NCBI GenBank assembly: GCA_964245825.1
Contig: CAXTNT010000008.1
Coordinates: forward strand, 62,001 to 126,000
Origin: CAJCIY01 sp964245825
GTDB taxonomy: Bacteria > Actinomycetota > Actinomycetes > Mycobacteriales > CAJCIY01
DNA: 64,000 bases
Direction of reading: 5' to 3'
The notes under the pieces were generated by a model that saw only the letters and a list, made by a program, of their open reading frames with translations, ran no database searches and was not told where the DNA came from. Shown here piece by piece: positions 17,057 through 27,451 of the stretch (its first letter is position 1; every line of letters starts with the position of its first letter). The position numbers and the translations under genes are program-made.

Positions 17057-18306
17057 CCTACGACGTCGAGCGGGTGCGCAAGGACTTCCCCATCCTGACG
17101 CGGAAGATCCACGGCTACCCGCTGGTCTACCTCGACTCCGCGAACTCGGCGCAGAAGCCGCAGCCCGTCATCGACGCCGAGTCCGACCTCTACGCGCAGC
17201 ACTACGCCAACGTCGCCCGCGCGGTGCACACCCTCGGCTCGGAGGCCACCACCGCGTACGAGGATGCCCGCGACACCGTCGCCGCGTTCCTGCACGCCGG
17301 CCGGCGCGAGGAGATCGTCTTCACCAAGAACATCTCCGAGGCGCTGAACCTGCTGGCGTACGCGTTCTCCAACGCGGCCAGCACCCCCGGCGCCGAACGG
17401 TTCCGGCTCGGCCCCGGCGACGAGATCGTCGTCACCGAGATGGAGCACCACTCCAACCTCGTACCGTGGCAGCTGCTCGCCCAGCGGACCGGTGCGACGT
17501 TCCGCTACCTCCCGCTGGCCGACGATGGCCGGCTGGTACCCGAGTCGATCGACCAGGTGATCAACGAGCGCACCAGGGTCGTCTCGTTCGTCTACACCTC
17601 GAACGCCCTCGGCACGGTGAACCCGGTCGCACGCATCGTGGCCCGGGCCCGGGAGGTGGGCGCGATCTCCATCGTCGATGCCGCGCAGACCGCGCCGCAC
17701 CTCCCCATCGACGTGCAGGCGCTCGGCGCCGACTTCCTCGCGTTCACCGGGCACAAGCTGTACGGGCCCACGGGTGTCGGTGTGCTCTGGGGCCGCTATG
17801 ACCTGCTGGCGGCGATGCCGCCGTTCCTCGGCGGTGGCGAGATGATCGAGACCGTCGACATGACGGGGACGACCTTCGCCGCGCCGCCGCACCGGTTCGA
17901 GGCCGGCACCCCGGCGATCGCCCAGGTGGTGGCGCTGGCCGCGGCGGTCGACTGGGTCACCGACCTCGGGCTCGACGCCATCCACGAGCACGAGCACGGG
18001 CTGCTGGTGCACGCCCTCGACGTACTGCCACGTGTCGAGGGCCTGCGGATCATCGGCCCGACCGACGCGGTCGACCGCGGCGCCGCGGTGTCGTTCGTGC
18101 TCGACGGGGTGCACCCGCACGACGTGGCGCAGGGGCTCGACGAGCGCGGGATCGCGGTCCGCGCGGGGCACCACTGCGCCCGGCCGGTCTGCGTGCGCTA
18201 CGGCGTGCCGGCGACGACCCGGGCGTCGTTCGGGGCGTACACGACCATCGGCGAGATCGATGCCCTGGCCGAGGGACTGACCGCGGTGGGGGGGATGTTC
18301 CGATGA
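17053..18306 (+). CDS. sufS: Cysteine desulfurase SufS
   Basis: PLP enzyme that removes sulfur from cysteine and passes it as persulfide to SufU. The 417-residue class II desulfurase has the PLP Lys235 in FTGHKLYGPTG, the cofactor-stacking His in EMEHHSNLVPW, and the catalytic Cys375 in GHHCARPVC. The start overlaps sufC and the end overlaps sufU, each by four bases. Confidence 0.97.
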   Translation: MTYDVERVRKDFPILTRKIHGYPLVYLDSANSAQKPQPVIDAESDLYAQHYANVARAVHTLGSEATTAYEDARDTVAAFLHAGRREEIVFTKNISEALNLLAYAFSNAASTPGAERFRLGPGDEIVVTEMEHHSNLVPWQLLAQRTGATFRYLPLADDGRLVPESIDQVINERTRVVSFVYTSNALGTVNPVARIVARAREVGAISIVDAAQTAPHLPIDVQALGADFLAFTGHKLYGPTGVGVLWGRYDLLAAMPPFLGGGEMIETVDMTGTTFAAPPHRFEAGTPAIAQVVALAAAVDWVTDLGLDAIHEHEHGLLVHALDVLPRVEGLRIIGPTDAVDRGAAVSFVLDGVHPHDVAQGLDERGIAVRAGHHCARPVCVRYGVPATTRASFGAYTTIGEIDALAEGLTAVGGMFR

Positions 18307-18803
18307 GCCTGCCGACACCGCAGCTGCAGTCGATGTACCAGGAGGTGATCCTGGATCACTACAAGCACCCGCACCACCAGGGACTGCAGGCCTCCTTCGA
18401 CGCGGAGGTGCACCACGTCAATCCGACCTGCGGCGACGAGGTCACGGTGCGGGTGCGGGTGCGTGGCGGCACGGTCGAGGAGGTCTCGCATGAGGGGCAG
18501 GGCTGCTCGATCAGCCAGGCATCCACCTCGGTGATGTCCGATCTGGTTACCGGGCGACCTGTGCCCGACGCGCTCGCCGTGCAGGAGGAGTTCCTGGCGC
18601 TCATGCAGGGTCGGGGCAAGGTCGAGCCCGATGAGGAACGCCTCGAGGACGCCGTCGCCTTCGCGGGTGTTGCGCAGTACCCGGCCCGCGTGAAGTGCGC
18701 GCTGCTGGGCTGGATGGCGTGGAAAGACGCGACCGCACAGGCGGTCGCGGGTGCCGGAGCGACCGCGCAGGCGGTCGCCGGGAGCGGAGGGAACGGATCA
18801 TGA
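18303..18803 (+). CDS. sufU: SufU, zinc-dependent sulfurtransferase of the SUF system
   Basis: Receives persulfide sulfur from SufS. The 166-residue product has the three Zn-ligand Cys regions expected for SufU (NPTCGDEVTV, GQGCSISQAS, ARVKCALLGW) and the Asp after the first Cys. The C-terminal 25 residues are an unusual low-complexity tail in which ATAQAVAG occurs twice, encoded by a duplicated 30-bp palindromic unit. The tail lies after the end of the usual SufU fold. The stop overlaps the next start by four bases. Confidence 0.94.
   Translation: MSLPTPQLQSMYQEVILDHYKHPHHQGLQASFDAEVHHVNPTCGDEVTVRVRVRGGTVEEVSHEGQGCSISQASTSVMSDLVTGRPVPDALAVQEEFLALMQGRGKVEPDEERLEDAVAFAGVAQYPARVKCALLGWMAWKDATAQAVAGAGATAQAVAGSGGNGS
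18729..18788 (+). repeat. Tandem 30-bp palindromic repeat at the 3' end of sufU
   Basis: Two imperfect 30-bp copies (18729-18758 and 18759-18788), each starting with GCGACCGC, four bases, GCGGTCGC: an 8-bp perfect stem with a four-base loop. The copies add an ATAQAVAG duplication to SufU and would form two hairpins in the mRNA just before the next ribosome start. Confidence 0.85.
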
Positions 18804-19132
18804 CCACGGTCGCGACGGTGGATGACGTCACGGAGGCGATGCGCGATGTGGTCGACCCCGAGCTGGGGATCAACGTGGTCGACCTGGGGCTGCTCTACGG
18901 CGTCACCCTGGGCACCGACGGGGCGGCCACCCTCGACATGACCCTGACCTCGGCGGCGTGCCCGCTCACGGACGTGATCGAGGACCAGACCCGGGGTGCG
19001 CTGATGGGCGGCCCGGGTGGTGGCCTCGTCTCCGAGGTGGTCATCAACTGGGTCTGGCTGCCGCCGTGGGGGCCGGACAAGATCTCCGTCGAGGGCCGCG
19101 AGCAGCTGCGCAGTCTTGGGTTCAACGTCTGA
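18800..19132 (+). CDS. sufT: SufT-like MIP18/DUF59 family Fe-S assembly protein
   Basis: The 110-residue product is a DUF59 (MIP18) protein with DPELGINVVDLGLLYGV near the N terminus and the conserved Cys region TSAACPLTDVIEDQ. SufT-type proteins help maturation of Fe-S proteins under high demand. It is the last gene of the suf operon, with its ATG overlapping the sufU stop (ATGA). An upstream in-frame extension inside sufU was rejected because it does not belong to the fold. Confidence 0.9.
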   Translation: MTTVATVDDVTEAMRDVVDPELGINVVDLGLLYGVTLGTDGAATLDMTLTSAACPLTDVIEDQTRGALMGGPGGGLVSEVVINWVWLPPWGPDKISVEGREQLRSLGFNV

Positions 19133-19187
19133 GCCGTCCCCGTCCTCAGGCCTGCGCCGCGGGCCCGTACCCCTCAGGCGACCCATC

Positions 19188-20780
<1,593 letters not shown>

Positions 20781-20851
20781 CCCGGGTCGTGTCAGCCGCC
20801 GACAATGGGGGATCATGGTCGGGAACCCGACGAACGACGGAAGGCGGCAGC

Positions 20852-21064
20852 GTGGCGCAGCTGAAGAAGGGCAGTCGGATCGTGGGGGCGGAGCGGGACA
20901 AGCTCGCCACCGACCTGCGTAAGAAGTACGAGAAGGGCGCGAGCATCCGGGCTCTGGCCGAGTCCACCGGGCGCTCCTACGGCTTCGTCCACCGGGTCCT
21001 GTCCGACTCCGGCGCGAGCCTGCGTGGCCGCGGCGGTGCGACTCGTCGCGCGAAGAAGTCCTGA
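20852..21064 (+). CDS. Small helix-turn-helix protein conserved in actinobacteria
   Basis: The 70-residue basic protein has a single helix-turn-helix at about residues 25-52 (YEKGASIRALAESTGRSYGFVHRVL) and a Lys/Arg/Gly-rich tail. It resembles the short HTH proteins found in most actinobacteria and is probably a nucleoid-associated or DNA-binding regulator; its targets are unknown. The start is GTG 20852, where the conserved N terminus begins. A GACAAT box at 20801-20806 may be its -10 element. Confidence 0.8.
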   Translation: MAQLKKGSRIVGAERDKLATDLRKKYEKGASIRALAESTGRSYGFVHRVLSDSGASLRGRGGATRRAKKS

Positions 21065-21081
21065 CCACCGAGCCGGTCGAG

Positions 21082-21825
21082 GTGCCGGGCCTCGATCCCG
21101 AGGCGCGGCTCGTCGTCACGCGCGACGGGTTCGTCGTGACGCTCACCCTCGACCGGCCCGAGAAGCACAACGCCCAGACGCCGATCCTCTGGCACGGGCT
21201 CGGTGCTGTTGGGCGGTGGCTGCCCGGCGACGTCCGCGTCGTGGTGGTGCGCGGCAACGGCCCGTCCTTCTCCTCCGGGATCGACCGGGCCGTGCTGGCG
21301 GCCGGTGCGGTGGCGTCGGTCGAGGAGATCGCCACGTACCAGCAGGGTTTCCGCTGGCTGCGGGAGCCGTCGATCGTCAGCGTCGCTGCCGTACACGGCT
21401 ATGCCCTGGGCGCCGGCTGTCAGCTGGCGCTGGCCTGCGACCTGCGGCTGCTCGCGGACACCGCCCAGCTGGCGCTGCCCGAGCCGAGCCTCGGCCTGGT
21501 GCCCGACCTCACCGGCACCCATCCGCTGGTGCACGCGGTCGGCTACAGCCGCGCGCTCGAGATGTGCCTCACCGGCCGGCGGGTGGGAGCCCCGGAGGCG
21601 CTCCGCATCGGTCTGGCCAACGCCGTCGTCGCTGCGGACGAGCTCGACTCGGCCACCGCGGAGCTCGTGACGGCGCTGCTCGCACCGATGCGCGGCGCCG
21701 TGATCGAGACCAAGGCGCTGCTGCAGCAGGCGCTGCGCGTCGATCTCGATAGCCAGTGCGCCGCCGAACGTGCGGCCCAGGGCCGGCGGCTCGAGGACCT
21801 CCGCTCCGCCCTTCAACCCTCCTGA
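21082..21825 (+). CDS. Enoyl-CoA hydratase/isomerase family protein
   Basis: The 247-residue crotonase-fold protein has the N-terminal LTLDRPEKHNAQT motif, an oxyanion-hole stretch GNGPSFSSGIDRA and the HGYALGAGCQLALACDL signature. The acidic residue lies in PEPSLGLVPD. It likely hydrates enoyl-CoA in fatty-acid or amino-acid breakdown, though crotonase substrates vary. It is followed 27 bp later by an acyl-CoA dehydrogenase, which would supply enoyl-CoA. GTG start. Confidence 0.88.
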   Translation: MPGLDPEARLVVTRDGFVVTLTLDRPEKHNAQTPILWHGLGAVGRWLPGDVRVVVVRGNGPSFSSGIDRAVLAAGAVASVEEIATYQQGFRWLREPSIVSVAAVHGYALGAGCQLALACDLRLLADTAQLALPEPSLGLVPDLTGTHPLVHAVGYSRALEMCLTGRRVGAPEALRIGLANAVVAADELDSATAELVTALLAPMRGAVIETKALLQQALRVDLDSQCAAERAAQGRRLEDLRSALQPS

Positions 21826-21852
21826 CATCACTGCGAGACAGGGACTTCCATC

Positions 21853-23007
21853 ATGGACATGACGCTCAACGTCGAGCAGGAGGCGGTGCGCAAGGTCGCC
21901 CGCGACCTCGTCGAGACGGCGGTCATCCCGTACGCGATCCAGAACGACCGCGACGAGCGCTTCCCGTCCGAGGCCCTCGACGGACTGAAGCAGACCGGTT
22001 TCATCGGCCTGACCATCCCCGAGGAGTACGGCGGCGGCGGCGCAGACCCGCTGTCGTACGTGCTGGTGATCGAGGAGCTGGGTCGAGGGGACGCCAACGT
22101 CCGCTCCATCCTCTCCGTCCACCTGGGCCTGGTCTCGAGCGCGATCGTGCGCTGGGGCACCGACGAGCAGAAGCAGCGGTGGCTGCCGCGGATGGCGGCC
22201 GGCGAGGTGCTCGGCTGCTTCGGCTTGACCGAACCCGAGTACGGCTCCAACCCGGGCGACCTCGCCGCGACCGCGGTGAAGGAGAACGGGCGGTACCGGA
22301 TCAACGGCCGCAAGATCTTCATCACCAACGGCACGATCGCCGGGGTCGCGCTGGTGATGGCCCGCACCGGCGGCCCCGGTGCCCGCGGGGTGAGCGCGTT
22401 CCTGGTGCCGACCGACACCAAGGGGTTCGCCGCCAACCAGATCCACGGCAAGCTCGGACTCCGCTCCTGTGACACGGCCGAGCTGGTCCTCGACGACGTC
22501 GTCGTCGACGCCGACTGCCTGCTCGGCGGCGAGGAGGGCACGGGCATCAAGGTCGCGCTGTCCTCGCTCGACTCCGGCCGGATGTCGCTGGCGGCGTCGT
22601 GCACGGGGCTGGCTCAGCGGGCGCTGGAGGTGATGGTCGAGTACACCACCGCGCGCAAGCAGTTCGGCAAGCAGATCGCGGCGCACCAATTGGTCGCCGA
22701 GCTGGTCGCCGACACCGCTGTCGACGTCGACTGCGCCCGGCTGCTGACCTGGCGGGTGGCCGACCTCGCCCAGCGCGGCGAGCGCTTCACCCTGGAGGCG
22801 TCCAAGGCCAAGCTGTTCGCGTCAGAGGCCTCCGTACGGGCGGCGAACAACGCCGTGCAGGCACACGGCGGCTACGGCTACGTCGACGAGTACATCCCCG
22901 GCAAGCTGATGCGGGATGCCCGGGTCACCACGCTGTACGAGGGCACTTCGCAGATCCAGAAGCTGCTGATCTCGCGGGCGGTGACCGGCGTCAACGCGTT
23001 CAGCTGA
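21853..23007 (+). CDS. Acyl-CoA dehydrogenase
   Basis: FAD enzyme that makes trans-2-enoyl-CoA. The 384-residue product has CFGLTEPEYGSNPGDL in the FAD domain, YTTARKQFGKQIAAHQL in the helical domain, and the C-terminal QAHGGYGYVDEY plus LYEGTSQIQ, whose Glu is the usual catalytic base. It forms a likely beta-oxidation pair with the preceding crotonase. Chain-length preference cannot be read from the sequence. Confidence 0.93.
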   Translation: MDMTLNVEQEAVRKVARDLVETAVIPYAIQNDRDERFPSEALDGLKQTGFIGLTIPEEYGGGGADPLSYVLVIEELGRGDANVRSILSVHLGLVSSAIVRWGTDEQKQRWLPRMAAGEVLGCFGLTEPEYGSNPGDLAATAVKENGRYRINGRKIFITNGTIAGVALVMARTGGPGARGVSAFLVPTDTKGFAANQIHGKLGLRSCDTAELVLDDVVVDADCLLGGEEGTGIKVALSSLDSGRMSLAASCTGLAQRALEVMVEYTTARKQFGKQIAAHQLVAELVADTAVDVDCARLLTWRVADLAQRGERFTLEASKAKLFASEASVRAANNAVQAHGGYGYVDEYIPGKLMRDARVTTLYEGTSQIQKLLISRAVTGVNAFS

Positions 23008-23081
23008 CGACGCTCGCCGCAGGATGGGGCGGAAGGTGGCGCCGGGGCGGTGCGTTGGCAGCGCGGACGAGAGGGTGAGCA

Positions 23082-24959
23082 GTGAGCGCAGGACTGGGTT
23101 GGGCGGTGATGCACAGCTACCGCACCGACCGCTCGGTCACCGAGCGCAAGCTGGCACCGGGGACGGTGCGGCGCATCCTGCGCTTCGCCCGGCCGTACCG
23201 GCGGATGATCGTCTGGTTCCTGGTGCTGATCGTGCTGGACGCCGCCATCACCGCCGTCAGTCCGCTGGTGCTGCGGGAGATCATCAACCGCGGCATCATC
23301 CATCGCGACGTGTCGCTGGTGGAGTGGCTCGCGCTCCTCGTCGGCGTCCTCGCGATCCTGGACGCACTGATCACGCTGGGCAGCCGGTGGTACTCCGCCC
23401 GGATCGGCGAGGGTCTCATTTACGACATGCGCGTGCAGGTCTACGAGCACCTCCAGCGCCAGCCCATCGCCTTCTTCACGCGTACGCAGACCGGCGCGCT
23501 GATCAGCCGGATCAACTCCGACGTCCTCGGCGCGCAGTCGGCGTTCACCGGCACGCTGTCCTCGGTCTTCTCCAACGTGGTGTCGGTCGTGCTCGTGCTC
23601 GCCGTCATGTTCGTGCTGTCGTGGCAGATCACGCTGGTCTCGCTGGCCCTGCTGCCGGTCTTCGTGCTGCCGGCCAGGATCTTCGGCCGCAAGCTCCAGG
23701 GACTCACCCGGGAGAGCTACCAGCTCAACGCGGTGACCAGCACCATGATGACCGAGCGCTTCAACGTCGCCGGCGCCCTGCTGGTCAAGCTCTTCGGCCG
23801 CCCCGAGCAGCCCGACGGCCCGTTCCGCTCCGCTGCCGGCCGGGTCCGCGACATCGGCGTCACGACGGCCATGTACGGCCGGATCTTCGCGACCTCGCTC
23901 ACGCTCACCGCGGCGATCGCCACGGCCATCGTGTACGGGGTGGGCGGTCGGCTTGCTGCCGAGGGCGCACTGTCGGTCGGCACCATCGTCGCCCTCACCG
24001 CGTACCTGGCCAGGCTCTACGGGCCGCTGACCGCGCTGTCCAACGTGAACGTCGACGTGATGACGGCGCTGGTCTCCTTCGAGCGGGTCTTCGAGGTGCT
24101 CGACCTGCGGCCGGCCCTGGCCGATCCCGCTGCGCCGCAGGCGATCGCGGGCAGCGGACCGGTCGGCATCTCGTTCGAGGAGGTGTCGTTCCGCTACCCG
24201 TCCGCGGCCGAGGTGTCGCTCGCCTCGCTGGAGTCGGTCGCCGTCCTGGACACGGCGGTGCCCACCGAGGTCCTGCACGACGTGTCGTTCACCGCCGAGC
24301 CGGGCCAGCTCGTCGCGCTGGTCGGACCCAGCGGTGCCGGCAAGACGACGATCAGCCAGCTGGTCACCCGGCTTTACGACGTACAGTCCGGTGTCGTCCG
24401 CATCGGCGGGGTCGACGTGCGGGAGATGTCGGCCGCCACGCTGCGCGAGACCGTCGGCGTGGTGACCCAGGACGCGCACCTGTTCCACGACACGGTCCGG
24501 GTCAACCTGGCGTTCGCGTCGCCGACGGCGACCGAGGAGCAGATGTGGGCGGCGCTGGCGGCGGCGCAGGTGGACCGGCTCGTCCGCTCGCTCGACCACG
24601 GCCTGGACACGCTGGTGGGGGAGCGGGGCTACCGGCTCTCGGGCGGGGAGAAGCAGCGGCTCGCCATCGCCCGGCTGCTGCTGAAAGCGCCCCGGGTGGT
24701 GGTCCTGGACGAGGCCACGGCGCACCTGGACTCCGAGTCCGAGCACGCCGTGCAGGTGGCGCTGGCGACCGCGCTGCGGGGGCGTACGTCGCTGGTGATC
24801 GCGCACCGGCTGTCCACCGTCCGCGACGCCGACCAGATCCTGGTGGTCGAGGAGGGCCGTATCGTCGAGCGCGGCACGCACGACGAGCTCGTCGTCGCCA
24901 GCGGCCTCTACGCCGACCTCTACCGCACCCAGTTCGCCACCCAGGCCGCGGCCGTCTGA
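23082..24959 (+). CDS. ABC exporter, fused transmembrane and ATPase domains
   Basis: The 625-residue half-transporter (type IV exporter fold) has six membrane helices over about residues 45-330 and an ATPase domain at about 355-620. Motifs are Walker A GPSGAGKTT, signature LSGGEKQRLAIARLLL, Walker B VVVLDEATAHLDSE and H-loop AHRLSTVRDADQ. It is expected to act as a homodimer exporting lipid, peptide or drug; the substrate is unknown. About 25 extra residues (SLASLESVAVLDT...) are inserted before Walker A. GTG start at 23082. Confidence 0.92.
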   Translation: MSAGLGWAVMHSYRTDRSVTERKLAPGTVRRILRFARPYRRMIVWFLVLIVLDAAITAVSPLVLREIINRGIIHRDVSLVEWLALLVGVLAILDALITLGSRWYSARIGEGLIYDMRVQVYEHLQRQPIAFFTRTQTGALISRINSDVLGAQSAFTGTLSSVFSNVVSVVLVLAVMFVLSWQITLVSLALLPVFVLPARIFGRKLQGLTRESYQLNAVTSTMMTERFNVAGALLVKLFGRPEQPDGPFRSAAGRVRDIGVTTAMYGRIFATSLTLTAAIATAIVYGVGGRLAAEGALSVGTIVALTAYLARLYGPLTALSNVNVDVMTALVSFERVFEVLDLRPALADPAAPQAIAGSGPVGISFEEVSFRYPSAAEVSLASLESVAVLDTAVPTEVLHDVSFTAEPGQLVALVGPSGAGKTTISQLVTRLYDVQSGVVRIGGVDVREMSAATLRETVGVVTQDAHLFHDTVRVNLAFASPTATEEQMWAALAAAQVDRLVRSLDHGLDTLVGERGYRLSGGEKQRLAIARLLLKAPRVVVLDEATAHLDSESEHAVQVALATALRGRTSLVIAHRLSTVRDADQILVVEEGRIVERGTHDELVVASGLYADLYRTQFATQAAAV

Positions 24960-25090
24960 ACTCGCAGCCCTCGTCCGGGCAGCCACCCACGCCGCGGCGG
25001 TCTGACCCTCCACCAGGCCCGAACGAGACGTCGAGCGGGCTGGATAGGGTCGCGACTGCCCGCTGTCGCAGCCGATCGGGGAGTCCGAGC

Positions 25091-26626
25091 ATGCGTGTCG
25101 AGATGACCACCGCCGACTTCCTGGACCGGGCCGAGGCCGTGTACGGGGAGCGGCTGGGCGTCGTCGACGAGCCCGACCAGCCCGCGCCCGACCTGGGCAG
25201 CCGCACGTACGCCCAGCTGGCGAGACGGGCCCGCGGACTGTCCGCCGGCCTCGACGCGCTGGGCATCGACCGCGGCGCCCGGGTGGCCATCGTCAGCCAC
25301 AACAGCGCACGCCTGCTCGAGGCCCTGCTCGGGGTGCCCACGTACGGGCGCGTGCTGGTGCCGGTGAACTTCCGGCTGCAGCCGAGCGAGGTGGAGTACA
25401 TCGTCGGGCATTCCGGAGCCGAGGTGCTGCTGGTCGACCCGGAGCTGGCCCGGTCGCTGGCCGACGTGCCCGCCCGGCACCGGTTCGTCCTCGGCGCGGA
25501 GGCCGACGCGCAGCTCGTCCTGGACGCCGACCCGGCGCCCTGGGCCGAGCCGAGCGAGGACGCGACGGCGACGATCAACTACACCAGCGGGACCACCGCC
25601 CGCCCGAAGGGCGTCCAGATCACCCACCGCAACATCTGGACCAACGCGGTGACCTTCGCGCTGCACACCGCGGTCACCGACCGCGACGTCTACCTCCACA
25701 CGCTGCCGATGTTCCATGCGAACGGTTGGGGGATGCCATTCGCGATGGCCGGCCTCGGCGTGCCGCAGATCGTGCTGCGCAAGGTCGACGGCGCCGAGAT
25801 CCTGCGCCGGGTCGAGCGGTACGGCGTCACGGTGATGTGCGCTGCACCGGCCGTCGTCGCGGCGATCCTGGACGCGGCCGCGAGCTGGGACGGCGCGGTG
25901 CCCGGCCGGGACCGGGTCCGCGTCATCTGCGCCGGCGCGCCGCCGCCCAGCCGTACCATCGAGCGGATCGAGACCGAGCTCGGCTGGGAGTTCATCCAGA
26001 TCTACGGGCTGACCGAGACTTCCCCACTGCTGACGGTGAACCGCGCGCGGGCCGAGCACGACGCCCTCACCAGCGCCGAGCGCGCGCCGCTGCTCGCCCG
26101 GGCCGGGGTGCCGGCGATCGGTTGCCGGCTGAGCATCGACGCCGAGGGCGAGGTGCTGGCCCGCTCGAACGTCGTGCTGCCGGGCTACTGGGAGCAGCCC
26201 GAGGAGAGCGCCAAGGCTCTCGCCGGGGGCTGGTTCCACACCGGCGACGGCGGTGCGATCGACGACGAGGGCTACCTGTTGATCAAGGACCGCCGCAAGG
26301 ACGTGATCATCACCGGCGGCGAGAACGTCAGCAGCATCGAGGTCGAGGACCGGCTCTTCTCCCACCCGGCGGTGGCTGAGGTCGCGGTCATCGGTGTCCC
26401 CGACGAGCGGTGGGGCGAGACCATCAAGGCCCTGGTCGTGCTCGCCCCCGGCGCGCAGGCCGACGAGGCCGAGCTGATCGCCTGGTGCAAGCAGGGACTG
26501 GCCCACTACAAGGCGCCCACGTCGGTCGAGCTGCGCGGCGAGATCCCCCGTACCGCCACCGGCAAGATCCAGAAGTTCAAGCTGCGCGAGCAGTACTGGG
26601 CCGGCCGGGACCGCCAGGTCAACTGA
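25091..26626 (+). CDS. Acyl-CoA synthetase (AMP-forming)
   Basis: The 511-residue ANL-family enzyme activates a carboxylic acid to acyl-AMP and then acyl-CoA. P-loop YTSGTTARPKGVQ is near residue 163, GLTETSPLLTVN near 305, WFHTGDGGAIDDEGY and RRKDVIITGGENVSS near 400-415, and the catalytic Lys in TATGKIQKF near 494. Length and motifs fit medium/long-chain fatty-acid ligases. The open frame upstream of the ATG overlaps the ABC exporter gene antiphase and is not coding. It likely feeds the nearby beta-oxidation genes. Confidence 0.93.
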   Translation: MRVEMTTADFLDRAEAVYGERLGVVDEPDQPAPDLGSRTYAQLARRARGLSAGLDALGIDRGARVAIVSHNSARLLEALLGVPTYGRVLVPVNFRLQPSEVEYIVGHSGAEVLLVDPELARSLADVPARHRFVLGAEADAQLVLDADPAPWAEPSEDATATINYTSGTTARPKGVQITHRNIWTNAVTFALHTAVTDRDVYLHTLPMFHANGWGMPFAMAGLGVPQIVLRKVDGAEILRRVERYGVTVMCAAPAVVAAILDAAASWDGAVPGRDRVRVICAGAPPPSRTIERIETELGWEFIQIYGLTETSPLLTVNRARAEHDALTSAERAPLLARAGVPAIGCRLSIDAEGEVLARSNVVLPGYWEQPEESAKALAGGWFHTGDGGAIDDEGYLLIKDRRKDVIITGGENVSSIEVEDRLFSHPAVAEVAVIGVPDERWGETIKALVVLAPGAQADEAELIAWCKQGLAHYKAPTSVELRGEIPRTATGKIQKFKLREQYWAGRDRQVN

Positions 26627-26637
26627 GCGCCCGGCCG

Positions 26638-27405
26638 TCAGGGAGCGGGTACGCCCGCGACGGCCGCCGCGACGAGGGCGGGCAGCACCTCCTCGACCCG
26701 GCCGCCGAGCCGGACCGCGGCCATGGAGTCGTACGGGGTGGGCGCGTCGTTGCAGATCACCAGCCGCGCGCCCGCCTCGGCGGCGATCCGGCACAGGTCG
26801 GCGGCTGGCTGTACGCCGAGGGAGGTGCCGACGGCGAGGTACAGCTCGCAGTGCGCGGCAGCGTCGGCAGCGGCGGCGAGCACGACCGGGTCGAGCGCCT
26901 GGCCGAAGGAGATCGTGGCCGTCTTGAGGATCCCGCCGCAGACCAGGCAGGCGGGGTCGGGGTCGCCGGCCGCGACCCGGTCGAGCGCCTCGCGGGTCGC
27001 GCGGGTGTCTCCGCAGGACAGGCAGACCGTGTCGCGGATGCCGCCGTGCAGCTCGAGCACGCGACGGCTGCCCGCGGCCTGGTGCAGGCCGTCGATGTTC
27101 TGGGTTGCGGTCGAGATCAGCCGGCCGGCCGACTCCAGCGCCGCGAGGGCCCGGTGACCGGCGTTCGGCCGGGCCGTCCACGCCGGGTGGGCGCGCCGGT
27201 TCACCCAGGACTCGCGGCGTACCGCCGCATCGCCCAGGTAGGCGGCGAGGGTGAACAGCCGCTGCGCGTCGGGTCGGGTGGTCCAGAGGCCTTGAGGCCC
27301 CCGGAAGTCCGGGATGCCGGACGCCGTCGACAGCCCGGCGCCGCTCAGCACGGCGACCGCGTCCGCGTCGGCGAGCCAGCCCCGTACGCGGTCGACGTCG
27401 TTCAC
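26638..27405 (-). CDS. NAD-dependent protein deacylase (sirtuin, Sir2 family)
   Basis: The 255-residue product removes acyl groups from lysines using NAD. Motifs are GAGLSTASGIPDFRGPQG near residue 20, TQNIDGLHQAAG with the catalytic His in LELHGG, a Cys4 zinc site (CLSCG and CLVCGG) and AVGTSLGVQPAADL. The ISFGQALD variant replaces the more common FFGE. The GTG start at 27405 sits seven bases after a TAGGCT box, indicating a leaderless transcript. It converges on the acyl-CoA synthetase gene, a plausible target enzyme class for lysine deacylation (inference). Confidence 0.9.
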   Translation of the reverse strand: MNDVDRVRGWLADADAVAVLSGAGLSTASGIPDFRGPQGLWTTRPDAQRLFTLAAYLGDAAVRRESWVNRRAHPAWTARPNAGHRALAALESAGRLISTATQNIDGLHQAAGSRRVLELHGGIRDTVCLSCGDTRATREALDRVAAGDPDPACLVCGGILKTATISFGQALDPVVLAAAADAAAHCELYLAVGTSLGVQPAADLCRIAAEAGARLVICNDAPTPYDSMAAVRLGGRVEEVLPALVAAAVAGVPAP

Positions 27406-27412
27406 CCGTACC

Positions 27413-27418
27413 AGCCTA
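27413..27418 (-). promoter_or_regulatory. -10 element of leaderless sirtuin promoter
   Basis: TAGGCT on the minus strand, seven bases before the sirtuin GTG. No ribosome binding site is present. Confidence 0.55.
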
Positions 27419-27439
27419 GATGCGGCCGGACTGCCGCCG

Positions 27440-27445
27440 TACGCT
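27440..27445 (+). promoter_or_regulatory. -10 element of leaderless promoter for the 27452 gene
   Basis: TACGCT, six bases before the ATG at 27452 and 22 bp from the divergent sirtuin -10 box. Both genes are probably leaderless and divergently transcribed. Confidence 0.5.
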
Positions 27446-27451
27446 GCGGAC

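Noticed and set aside
23024..26626. A 1200-codon open frame that seems to fuse an Arg/Ala-rich protein with the acyl-CoA synthetase.
   Set aside because: Only the part from ATG 25091 belongs to the synthetase; the preceding part is out of frame with the ABC exporter gene and has no family similarity.
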